From Bacteroidales bacterium (lineage in GTDB: Bacteria; Bacteroidota; Bacteroidia; Bacteroidales; VadinHA17): a DNA stretch of 38,163 nucleotides. The translations under genes and the position numbers were made by a program. The notes beneath the pieces are model-generated. The model made no database searches and was not told the origin of the DNA. It was given only the letters and a program-made list of their open reading frames with translations. Positions 7,705 through 15,451 of this stretch are shown in pieces. How positions within the stretch are numbered: the stretch's first letter is position 1; each line of letters opens with the position of its first letter. The DNA lies in NCBI GenBank assembly GCA_003141415.1, contig PLLX01000115.1, forward strand, positions 1 to 38,163. The letters run 5' to 3'.

Positions 7705-8761
7705 GCTGAAGATAAATAGTAACGATTATGAAGTCCAGGACGGATTAACCATTCTGGATGTTGCAAGAAGTGCCGGATTAGATATCCCTACTCTTTGTAA
7801 TTGTGATGGACTTCCTCATTTCTCTTCATGCATGATTTGTATGGTTAAGGATAAAAGAACAGGAAATTTTTTACCATCATGTTCAGCTTTAGCCCGGGAT
7901 GGCATGGACATTGATTGCATGTCAGAGGAGGTTATCTTCCTAAGGCGGAAAGCAATCGAACTACTTCTCTCGGAGCATCGTGCTGAATGTGAGGCTCCAT
8001 GCAAAGTTGTATGTCCGGGTGGCTATGATATTCCTCTAATGAACAGGCTTTTAAGCGCAAAAGATTTTACTGGTGCAATAAAACTTTCAATTGGGCAGCT
8101 TCAATCCTCCGGCTTAATTTGTACTGATTGTCCGGGATATTGTGAGAATGCCTGCCGGAGGAAAAAAATTGACACTCCTGTTTCAATAAGAAATATGCAA
8201 ATATTTATCTCGCAACAGATTAAACAGGAAAACAACACTCTAAATCAATACATTATCTCATTTAAGGAGAACAAGGAAAAATCTCCCAAACGGTTCTCAT
8301 CCCATATCGGAAAACTTGATCCAAGCGAATTATCTGAATGGCTAAAAGAATGTTCTGATGATATAAATAGGGTCAGGGAAATATCCGATTCAGACTCTGC
8401 TGCTAATGAATCCGAGAGCTGTATGCACTGCGATTGCCGTGCTGCTGATAATTGCAGTCTCCGGGATATTGCTGAGAAGTTTTCTCTTAAAGATCCAAGA
8501 GGTAAACTTGTAAATTCACCTATACAGAAGAAAATAAATATTAATTCCGGACTTATTTTTGAAAATGCAAAATGTATTAAATGCGGGCTCTGTGTAAGGC
8601 TTTGTGAGGATTCAAAGAATGAACCTTCTCTATGTTTTATTAACAGGGGATTTGTAAGCATTATCTCTGAGCCTCTTACTGAGAATTTTAATAATATCCT
8701 TAAAACAAAAACCAAAGAAGTTATAGCAATATGTCCAACCGGAGCATTAAGTATGTTTTAA
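7697..8761 (+). CDS. NuoG-like iron-sulfur protein without catalytic domain
   Basis: This 354-residue protein overlaps the NuoEF gene by 8 bases. Residues 1-75 are a NuoG/HydA-type [2Fe-2S] domain with Cys 34, 45, 48 and 62. Next come H93 and Cys 97, 101, 105 running into CPGGYDIP, and then CTDCPGYCENACRR at 141-154 followed by TPVSI. That second part resembles the N-terminal iron-sulfur domain of GltD-type proteins (Fer4_20), but the FAD/NADPH domains are missing. A CMHCDCR motif lies near 242, and CIKCGLCVRLC near 292 plus CPTGAL at the end form a ferredoxin domain. It lacks both the hydrogenase H-cluster domain and the molybdopterin domain usually attached to such modules. It likely relays electrons from the NuoEF partner. 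Confidence 0.85.
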   Translation: MVKLKINSNDYEVQDGLTILDVARSAGLDIPTLCNCDGLPHFSSCMICMVKDKRTGNFLPSCSALARDGMDIDCMSEEVIFLRRKAIELLLSEHRAECEAPCKVVCPGGYDIPLMNRLLSAKDFTGAIKLSIGQLQSSGLICTDCPGYCENACRRKKIDTPVSIRNMQIFISQQIKQENNTLNQYIISFKENKEKSPKRFSSHIGKLDPSELSEWLKECSDDINRVREISDSDSAANESESCMHCDCRAADNCSLRDIAEKFSLKDPRGKLVNSPIQKKININSGLIFENAKCIKCGLCVRLCEDSKNEPSLCFINRGFVSIISEPLTENFNNILKTKTKEVIAICPTGALSMF

Positions 8762-8770
8762 TATATTATA

Positions 8771-8834
8771 CCCCTAAATCCCCCAAGGGGGACTTTCAAA
8801 AGTCTTTGTTTGATTCTCTCCGCCAATTGGCGGA
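8771..8834. repeat. C/G-rich intergenic hairpin repeat, copy 2
   Basis: CCCCTAAATCCCCC opens the element as at 1311. A hairpin CCCCC-aa-GGGGG spans 8780-8791, and TCCGCCAATTGGCGGA at 8819-8834 is a perfect 16-base palindrome. The element follows the NuoG-like stop by about ten bases and could end transcription or be a REP-like repeat. Confidence 0.6.
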
Positions 8835-8904
8835 AGTCAGAATGGTAAAACAAAAGCGAAGAGTAATTGATCTTGATTTAAGATGATTGAATAATTTTTG
8901 ATAA

Positions 8905-10020
8905 ATGCGATATTTTTTCACAATTACGCTTCTTTTTCTTCTTATTTCTGCTTCTCAAGCTCAGAATAGCAACAATGAATGGCCCTTATTCAGAGGAAAG
9001 TCCGATCTGGCAGGAAAGATTGAATCAGAACTTCCGGTATCACCTAAGCTTTTATGGAGCATTAAAACCGGAGGAACCACAAAATCATCAACAGTAATAA
9101 GCGGGGGAATTGCATATTTTGGAAATGATAAAGGGTCCCTGATTGCTATTGACAACGATGGCAAAATAAAGTGGAAATATGAAGCCGGAGCATCAATCGA
9201 TGCTGCTCCTATGGTATACGGCAATAAAGTTATTTTCGGTACAAGTGAAGGAATTCTAAAAGCCGTTGACAAAATTTCAGGTAAATTGCTCTGGTCTTAT
9301 ACTACCGATAACCAGATAGCAGGCTCGGCAAATGTGTGGGTTGCCGGTAACAAAGCCGGAATCGTTGCAGGAAGCTATGATTTTTTCCTGCACTGCGTTG
9401 ATCCTGAAACAGGAAAATCTCTGTGGAAAGTTGAGACTGAAAATTACATCAATGGAACACCAGCAATACTCAACGGGAAAATTGTCTTCGGTGGATGTGA
9501 TGGAATGATAAGGGTTGTAGATCCACTGACAGGGAAACAAAAAGATACTATTAATATTGGAGTTTATATTGCTTCCTCCCCTGCCCTTACACATGATTTG
9601 GCATATTTCGGAGATTATGACGGCACAAAATATTGTGTAAATATTAATACAAAAAAAATTCTATGGAAGATCCCTGGAAACGAGAAATCCGGTTCGATCC
9701 TGGCTATTCCTGCAATCGGAAATAATTCAGTTGTAATTGGAAGTGAAGATAAATATCTTTATTGTTATAACTCTAACGATGGAAAACTGAAGTGGAAATA
9801 CCGAACCAATGGAAGAATAATTGGCTCAGCGGTATTATCATCGACAAAAGTTCTCTTTGCAGGTATGGATGGGTTTATTTATATTCTTGGACTAGCAGAT
9901 GGCAAAAAACTATGGAGTTTCAATGCAGGAACTCCCGTGAGCAGTTCCCCGGCAGTTATTGACGGAAAGTTTTTCATTCTGACCGAAGATGGAAGGTTGC
10001 TGGCTTTCGGGGGAGAATGA
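8905..10020 (+). CDS. Secreted PQQ-like beta-propeller protein
   Basis: The 371-residue product begins with a signal peptide (residues 1 to about 19, ending ASQAQ). The mature part opens with EWPLFRGKSD and is made of about seven to eight tandem blades. Examples are DGKIKWKYEAG, SGKLLWSY, TGKSLWKVE, NTKKILWKI, DGKLKWKYR and DGKKLWSF. The repeated W at the blade end is typical of PQQ-like/BamB-like propellers. A periplasmic or outer-membrane role is likely. It lies 143 bases after the NuoG-like gene, across repeat copy 2, so it may be a separate transcript. Its WPxFRG opening is shared with the proteins at 3605-5299 and 15452-16810, which suggests a paralogous set. No catalytic residues are recognised. 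Confidence 0.85.
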   Translation: MRYFFTITLLFLLISASQAQNSNNEWPLFRGKSDLAGKIESELPVSPKLLWSIKTGGTTKSSTVISGGIAYFGNDKGSLIAIDNDGKIKWKYEAGASIDAAPMVYGNKVIFGTSEGILKAVDKISGKLLWSYTTDNQIAGSANVWVAGNKAGIVAGSYDFFLHCVDPETGKSLWKVETENYINGTPAILNGKIVFGGCDGMIRVVDPLTGKQKDTINIGVYIASSPALTHDLAYFGDYDGTKYCVNINTKKILWKIPGNEKSGSILAIPAIGNNSVVIGSEDKYLYCYNSNDGKLKWKYRTNGRIIGSAVLSSTKVLFAGMDGFIYILGLADGKKLWSFNAGTPVSSSPAVIDGKFFILTEDGRLLAFGGE

Positions 10021-10024
10021 ACTG

Positions 10025-10126
10025 ACCCCCCAGTCCCTGTCTATAAGGATTAGAGAGGGGCGCAATGCACTGAATATTAATTATTTCCCCCTCTTTACAA
10101 AGTAGAGAGGAGGACCAAGGGGTGAG
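10025..10126. repeat. C/G-rich intergenic repeat, copy 3 (diverged)
   Basis: The stretch starts with ACCCCCCAGTCCC, contains AGAGAGGGGCG and then TTTCCCCCTCTTTAC paired with GTAGAGAGGAGG, and ends near AAGGGGTGAG. The C-rich and G-rich halves can fold on each other. It is less like copies 1 and 2 and may be another family. No gene is seen in it. Confidence 0.45.
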
Positions 10127-10170
10127 TACATTTAGTTTCAAAGAGTTACAATGAGAAGAAATATAACAAA

Positions 10171-11460
10171 ATGAAAATTGTTTATCTGATAACAGGTTCA
10201 GGAGGTTCATTTTATTGCGGTAATTGCTATCGCGATATGATTTACCTAAAGGCAATACGTAAAGTTCCTGGAATAACGGCTTCAGCTATACCGTTATATC
10301 TTCCTCCTGACGATACGAATATTGAAACAGGTCTTGATAAGAAGGTATTCTTCGGCGCTATTTCAATGTATCTGAGAGAAAAAGTACCTTTTCTCAGGAA
10401 TATGCCTGTATTCATGGATAAACTGTTTGATTCTGCCCCAATGCTTAAGATAGCTGCACACAGGGCTGGATCAACACGTACTGAAGGGCTTGAAGAGATG
10501 ACCCTGAACATGATTAAAGGAGAAAATGCTTTTCCTGAAAAGGAGCTGCAGCGACTAGTAGATTATCTTACCAGAGATGGGAAACCGGATATTATTCATT
10601 TGTCAAATGCTCTTATAATCGGACTTGCACGCCGGATTAAGAAAAAACTGGATGTTAAGATTGTTTGTTCCCTGCTAAATGAAGATGACTGGATAGATGA
10701 GATGGCTGAACCTTACCAGTCGCGAGCCTGGAAACTGATATCGAAGGAAGCATCCAATGTTGATGCATTTTTGACTCCAAGTAATTACTATAAAGAGATG
10801 TTCATTTCAAAAACCGGAATCTCAGGTGACAATTTTCAAGTTATTCCGCTGGGAATTGATCCCGGTGACCTGGCGAAAATTGAAAAAAGAGATAACTACC
10901 CGGCAATCGGATATTTCTGCCGGATAAATTTCCAGAACGGCTTTGACAAGCTGGTAGATGCTTTTATTGAACTGAAAACAGCTAATGATCTGCCCGGACT
11001 TACTCTTCATGTTTCAGGCGGGTATACAAGTGATGATAAACCATTTATTGCTGATCAGATAAGGAAAATAAAAACTAATGGACTTAAAAGCTTTGTAAGA
11101 ATTTATCCTGAATTTCATGGGAACAGCAAACAGGAGTTTTTCAGCAATATAGATGTTATGAGTGTACCTGTCAGGAAACATGATGGTTATGGATTATATT
11201 TACTTGAAGCCAACGCTGCCGGGGTTCCAGTTGTTCAGCCAGCAACAGGGGCATTTCCGGAAATCGTTGCAAGAACAATGGGCGGAATCACTTATTCACC
11301 TGACAGTGTTACGGAGCTCTCGACGAGCCTTCTGCAATTATTAAAGGATAATGATTTTCGATCTGGCCTTGGCAAACAAGGAAAAGAAAAAGTCCTGACT
11401 GAACTTTCTCTTGAAAAAATGTCAGAAGGACTATCTAGAGTTTATAATTCTTTAATTTAA
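10171..11460 (+). CDS. GT4-type glycosyltransferase with N-terminal CGNC motif
   Basis: The 429-residue cytoplasmic protein has the GT-B fold signature of GT4 enzymes: an N-terminal MKIVYLITGSGGSF strand-loop, a central PLGID motif near residue 226, and a C-terminal donor-binding segment GLYLLEANAAGVPVV near 346-360 with the expected Glu. The N-terminal loop carries CGNCYRD, an unusual Cys pair where most GT4 enzymes have a glycine-rich loop only. The donor and acceptor sugars cannot be read from sequence. The ABC ATPase and permease genes follow within about 30 bases, so the three probably form one operon. The family assignment is firm; the substrate is unknown. Confidence 0.88.
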   Translation: MKIVYLITGSGGSFYCGNCYRDMIYLKAIRKVPGITASAIPLYLPPDDTNIETGLDKKVFFGAISMYLREKVPFLRNMPVFMDKLFDSAPMLKIAAHRAGSTRTEGLEEMTLNMIKGENAFPEKELQRLVDYLTRDGKPDIIHLSNALIIGLARRIKKKLDVKIVCSLLNEDDWIDEMAEPYQSRAWKLISKEASNVDAFLTPSNYYKEMFISKTGISGDNFQVIPLGIDPGDLAKIEKRDNYPAIGYFCRINFQNGFDKLVDAFIELKTANDLPGLTLHVSGGYTSDDKPFIADQIRKIKTNGLKSFVRIYPEFHGNSKQEFFSNIDVMSVPVRKHDGYGLYLLEANAAGVPVVQPATGAFPEIVARTMGGITYSPDSVTELSTSLLQLLKDNDFRSGLGKQGKEKVLTELSLEKMSEGLSRVYNSLI

Positions 11461-11475
11461 TATGATAATTGATTA

Positions 11476-11492
11476 AATTGATTTTCTTCGCT
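11476..11492 (+). repeat. 17-base motif shared with the rhaM-isomerase gap
   Basis: AATTGATTTTCTTCGCT ends directly before the ATG at 11493. The exact reverse complement occurs at 27927-27943. A shared 17-mer in two unrelated intergenic spots suggests a dispersed repeat. It also supports choosing ATG 11493 over the upstream TTG 11469. Confidence 0.5.
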
Positions 11493-12158
11493 ATGCTTTC
11501 AATAAAAGAAATTTCAAAATCATTTATTCAACGAGGTTTAGTTCTTGACAATCTCTCGCTTGAAGTGGATGAAGGTGAAACAGTTGCTATCATGGGTCCA
11601 TCGGGTTCAGGGAAAACGACTCTCATGAATATAATAGGTTTACTTGATAAACCTGATGCCGGAGAGATCATTTTCAGGGGAACTTCAATAGCAAGTTTTA
11701 CTGAGAATGAGTCCGCCGATTATAGAAACATGAATATCGGTTTTGTATTCCAGGAGCATCTTTTGCTGCCATATCTAACAGTATCAGAAAATATACTTCT
11801 CCCTTTACTTGCCTCAAAGCATTCCCATGAAGAACTTTCTGTTAAAAAACAATACTTAAATGGATTGATGGAAAAAACAGGTATTTCTGATCTAATGGAT
11901 AAATATCCGTTTCGTATTTCGGGTGGCGAAGCTCAAAGAGTTGCATTGGTGAGAGCCCTGGCTAATAATCCATCAATTCTTCTTGCGGACGAGCCAACAG
12001 GATCTCTTGATGCAAAGAATGCAGGAAATCTCGGGGAACTTCTTCTCGATATGAACAAAGAATATGGTATAACAATTATTCTGGCGACCCATTCTATTGA
12101 CCTCGCCAAAAAAATGTCAAAAATCCTGCATCTTGAGGAAGGTAAACTCTTAGTCTGA
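11493..12158 (+). CDS. ABC transporter ATP-binding protein, LolD/MacB type
   Basis: From ATG 11493 the product is 221 residues, the usual size for LolD-like ATPases; a TTG at 11469 would add eight residues that lie in a repeat. Walker A is GPSGSGKTT (35-43), the Q-loop is in FQEHLLLPYLTV, the signature is SGGEAQ (from 143), Walker B is ILLADEP, with the D-loop SLD and an H-loop in ATHSID. All residues needed for ATP hydrolysis are present. Proteins of this group power FtsX-type permeases that move lipoproteins, peptides or signals rather than import solutes. The permease gene begins one base after the stop, so the pairing is strongly supported. Confidence 0.93.
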   Translation: MLSIKEISKSFIQRGLVLDNLSLEVDEGETVAIMGPSGSGKTTLMNIIGLLDKPDAGEIIFRGTSIASFTENESADYRNMNIGFVFQEHLLLPYLTVSENILLPLLASKHSHEELSVKKQYLNGLMEKTGISDLMDKYPFRISGGEAQRVALVRALANNPSILLADEPTGSLDAKNAGNLGELLLDMNKEYGITIILATHSIDLAKKMSKILHLEEGKLLV

Positions 12159-12159
12159 T

Positions 12160-15100
12160 GTGAATCAAAAACAGCTTATAATGCCGGGAATTTTCGGGAT
12201 AATAATACAATCAATAAATTTCTATAAAAAGCCGGTTCTGTACCAGGTTCTTATAATTGTGTTGCTGTGTGCGGTAATAACAGGGTCGCTGCTTACTGGC
12301 AGATCTGTTAAAGAGAGTCTTAAAAGGTCGGCTTTAGAGCATCTTGGAAGTACAGGTATTCTCATAAGTTCAGGTATTCGATACTTTGATCCTGATCTTG
12401 TTCATAGAATTAAAGATAGCTCTGATATAAAATGCACGGGTATACTTGAAACAAACGGCTACAGCCAGAGTCTGAATTCTCAAAAAGGAGCATTCAATAC
12501 TCATATTTTCGGTGTTAATAAGGACTTTTTTGTTTTTCAGGGCTTTGATTCAATGACTATCAGGCCCGGGGAAGTTGCTGTTAATAAAAGGCTAGCAGAT
12601 TATCTTGGAGTTAAACAGGGTGACGATATTATAATTCGATTCAAAGCAATAAGCGACATACCCTCTGATGCTCCGTTTGCACTATCGGGTGATGCTGGAA
12701 AGTCAATTGTAATGAGGATTGGAAGCATTCTGGAACCAAATCATACCGGCAATTTTTCATTGTCAATCAGCCAGATAACACCAATGAATATATTCATAAA
12801 CATTTCGGATATCGAAGATAGTCAGGGTAACCTTCATAAAATCAACAGGCTGCTTATTAACAGAAACAATATCAATTCATTAAAGAAGGTATCTCAAGCG
12901 TTAAAACATTTTTTGAAGCTTTCCGATATTGGACTAAAGCTAAAGATGGTAAAGAAGAATGAGCAATATGAACTGACATCTGACAGAATCTTTATTGATG
13001 AAGCAATAATAAAAGAAATTGATAACCTGCTACCTAACTCAGCCTCTGTCATAACATACCTTGGCAACAAGTTTAATGCAGGCACTAAATCAACTCCTTA
13101 TTCATTTGTTTCAGCACTGCCTTCTTCACTTTATCCCGATATTACCCGAAGCAATGGAATGATAATAAACAGCTGGATGGCTCATGATCTTTCTGTAGAT
13201 GTAGGGGACTCGATTCAAATGTATTGGTATTCACCTGATTCTTTGAATAAACTTATTGAAAAAAACAGCGGTTTTATTGTTAAACGTATTGTCGATTTGA
13301 AGGGTATCTGGTCAGATTCCCTATTGATGCCTGATTTTCCGGGAATCTCTGGAAAAGAATCATGTTCTGACTGGGATGCTGGTGTCCCTATAAAAATGCA
13401 CGAAATTCGTACTAAAGATGAGGATTACTGGAAAAGATACAAGGGTACACCTAAAGCGTTTATAAGTTATGAGAAGGGCAAGGAGTTATGGGGAAATAAT
13501 TTTGGTCCGGCTACAGCCATTCGTTATCCTGCGGGAGTAACCGAAAAAGAGATTGAGGATAAACTTGACGGATCCCTTGATCCTGAGAAAATGGGCTTCA
13601 CAATAACAGATCTGTCAAAAGAATCTTTTAAAGCGGCCAATAAGAGTGTTGATTTCAGTACTCTTTTCCTGAGTCTTGGATTTTTCCTGATTCTTTCTTC
13701 TTTGGTTTTATTATCATTTGCTGCCTCTTCATATTTTGATTCTAAAAGAGGGCATATTAATACATTATTTGCCCTGGGATTTAAAAACCGGTGGATTGCA
13801 CAACTATTATTTTTTGAATCCGGATTTATTGGTTTGACAGGCTGCTCGGTTGGCGTATTTGCCGGCTATTTGGTTAATATTTTCATAACCAGGGCTCTAA
13901 ATACCGTTTGGAACGGGGCCGTACAGACTGATGCCCTTTATGCATACTTTAATATTGTACCAATGCTTACAGGATTCCTGCTGACATTCCTTACCATTAT
14001 GATATTTATGCTGGTGAAAATTAAGCGTTACCTGAAAAGGTTGAATCAAAGGCAAAAGGAGATCTACACTGCTCCTTCAGCCCTTAAAAATCTTATTGGA
14101 TTGTTTGTATCGGCCTTTTTAACAATTTTATTACTCGTTATTTCTGTTCTATTCAAGGATCAGCGACTCATTTTTTCATTTGCAGCAGGAACAATGCTTT
14201 TATTTACTCTGATTATCTTATGCAGGCAGCTTTATCTCGGCAGGTTTATTAATAGTTCCCATAGAATAATAAACAGGAAGCACTTATCGCACCTCTATTA
14301 CTCTTTTAACCCGTCCAATGCAGTAACTCCAATCCTTTTTATAGCTGCAGGAATATTTACTGTCTTTATTACCGGTACAAATAAGATGAATTTTAATGAA
14401 AAACAGATGAGAAGATCAGGGGGGACCGGAGGATATCTTCTGTGGTGCGAGAACACAATCCCTGTAAAAGAGGATCTGAATACTGAATCCGGCAGAAAAA
14501 CAATGGGTCTTGATAACGATCAGCTTTCGGAGATGAGCTTTGTTCAGATTAAAAGGTCATCAGGCAATGACGCGAGCTGTCTTAATCTTAACCATATAGC
14601 AGCACCTCCTTTGCTTGGCATTGATCCTGATGATTTTATAGTTAAAAAATCTTTCTCTTTTTCTAAAGTACTTGCTTCTGACAGTATTAAAAATCCATGG
14701 CAATGTTTAAATCTTAATTCAAAAACCAATACAATTTATGGTATTGCCGATCAGACTGTTCTGGATTGGGGCCTAAATCTAAAACCGGGAGATACTTTAA
14801 TCGTCAGAGCTGAGAATGGACAACCGATGAATATAATTATTGCGGCAGGATTGCAGTCATCTGTTTTTCAGGGCAATGTATTGATTGGAAAGGAGAATTT
14901 CACAAAGTATTATCCTTCTGTTTCGGGAAGCCAGGTGCTCCTAGTTGATGGTAACAGAGCATTAACCGATGTATACAAAAGCACTTTGAATGAGAGGCTG
15001 GAAAATTATGGTATAAACATTGAAAAATCATCTGACCGCCTTGCATCTTTCTATAAAGTTACTAATACATATCTCTCAGTATTTGGGGTCTTTGGAGCAA

Positions 15101-15444
15101 TGGGAATGATTATTGGTATTATTGGACTTGGATTTGTTCTTTTGCGGAACTATAATCAGCGAAAACATGAATATGCACTTATGATAGCCATGGGTTTTCA
15201 TATAAAAAGAATCAGAAGAATGATTCTTTCAGAACAAGTTTTAATTCTTTTTGCCGGAGTATCTTCAGGCATTACTTCTGCTCTTGTTGCAACGTCACCG
15301 TCAATAAAAAATAGCCCCGATATACCATGGTTATTTATCATCCTGATGATTCTGGCAATAGTGATCACAGGTTTATTTACGCTTTTTCTGTCAGTGAGAT
15401 CAGTAACAAAGAATTCATTAATTACCAGTCTGAAAAAAGAATAG
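12160..15444 (+). CDS. Large FtsX/MacB-type ABC permease
   Basis: The start is a GTG one base after the ATPase stop; ATG 12181 is an alternative. The 1094-residue protein has about ten spans: one near residues 25-45, three near 500-625, two or three near 640-700 and 725-745, and three near 965-1090. Two large extracytoplasmic domains lie between (about 50-490 and 755-960), the first like MacB periplasmic domains. The spans after each domain contain FtsX features such as FALGFKNRWIAQLLFFESG and MIAMGFHIKRIRRM, where the permease contacts the ATPase. This doubled layout is known for FtsX-superfamily permeases thought to handle lipoproteins or envelope lipids. The cargo is unknown; the neighbouring glycosyltransferase hints at a glycosylated envelope component, which is inference. 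Confidence 0.88.
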   Translation: MNQKQLIMPGIFGIIIQSINFYKKPVLYQVLIIVLLCAVITGSLLTGRSVKESLKRSALEHLGSTGILISSGIRYFDPDLVHRIKDSSDIKCTGILETNGYSQSLNSQKGAFNTHIFGVNKDFFVFQGFDSMTIRPGEVAVNKRLADYLGVKQGDDIIIRFKAISDIPSDAPFALSGDAGKSIVMRIGSILEPNHTGNFSLSISQITPMNIFINISDIEDSQGNLHKINRLLINRNNINSLKKVSQALKHFLKLSDIGLKLKMVKKNEQYELTSDRIFIDEAIIKEIDNLLPNSASVITYLGNKFNAGTKSTPYSFVSALPSSLYPDITRSNGMIINSWMAHDLSVDVGDSIQMYWYSPDSLNKLIEKNSGFIVKRIVDLKGIWSDSLLMPDFPGISGKESCSDWDAGVPIKMHEIRTKDEDYWKRYKGTPKAFISYEKGKELWGNNFGPATAIRYPAGVTEKEIEDKLDGSLDPEKMGFTITDLSKESFKAANKSVDFSTLFLSLGFFLILSSLVLLSFAASSYFDSKRGHINTLFALGFKNRWIAQLLFFESGFIGLTGCSVGVFAGYLVNIFITRALNTVWNGAVQTDALYAYFNIVPMLTGFLLTFLTIMIFMLVKIKRYLKRLNQRQKEIYTAPSALKNLIGLFVSAFLTILLLVISVLFKDQRLIFSFAAGTMLLFTLIILCRQLYLGRFINSSHRIINRKHLSHLYYSFNPSNAVTPILFIAAGIFTVFITGTNKMNFNEKQMRRSGGTGGYLLWCENTIPVKEDLNTESGRKTMGLDNDQLSEMSFVQIKRSSGNDASCLNLNHIAAPPLLGIDPDDFIVKKSFSFSKVLASDSIKNPWQCLNLNSKTNTIYGIADQTVLDWGLNLKPGDTLIVRAENGQPMNIIIAAGLQSSVFQGNVLIGKENFTKYYPSVSGSQVLLVDGNRALTDVYKSTLNERLENYGINIEKSSDRLASFYKVTNTYLSVFGVFGAMGMIIGIIGLGFVLLRNYNQRKHEYALMIAMGFHIKRIRRMILSEQVLILFAGVSSGITSALVATSPSIKNSPDIPWLFIILMILAIVITGLFTLFLSVRSVTKNSLITSLKKE

Positions 15445-15451
15445 AAAAAAA

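Noticed and set aside
5296..8761. Electron-bifurcating [FeFe]-hydrogenase or NAD-dependent formate dehydrogenase operon
   Set aside because: The NuoEF and NuoG-like parts fit such complexes, but no H-cluster motifs, molybdopterin subunit or maturation genes occur in the window.
8905..10020. PQQ-dependent alcohol or glucose dehydrogenase
   Set aside because: The blades are PQQ-like in repeat only; the protein is far shorter than quinoprotein dehydrogenases and no adjacent-Cys or Asp catalytic motif is seen.
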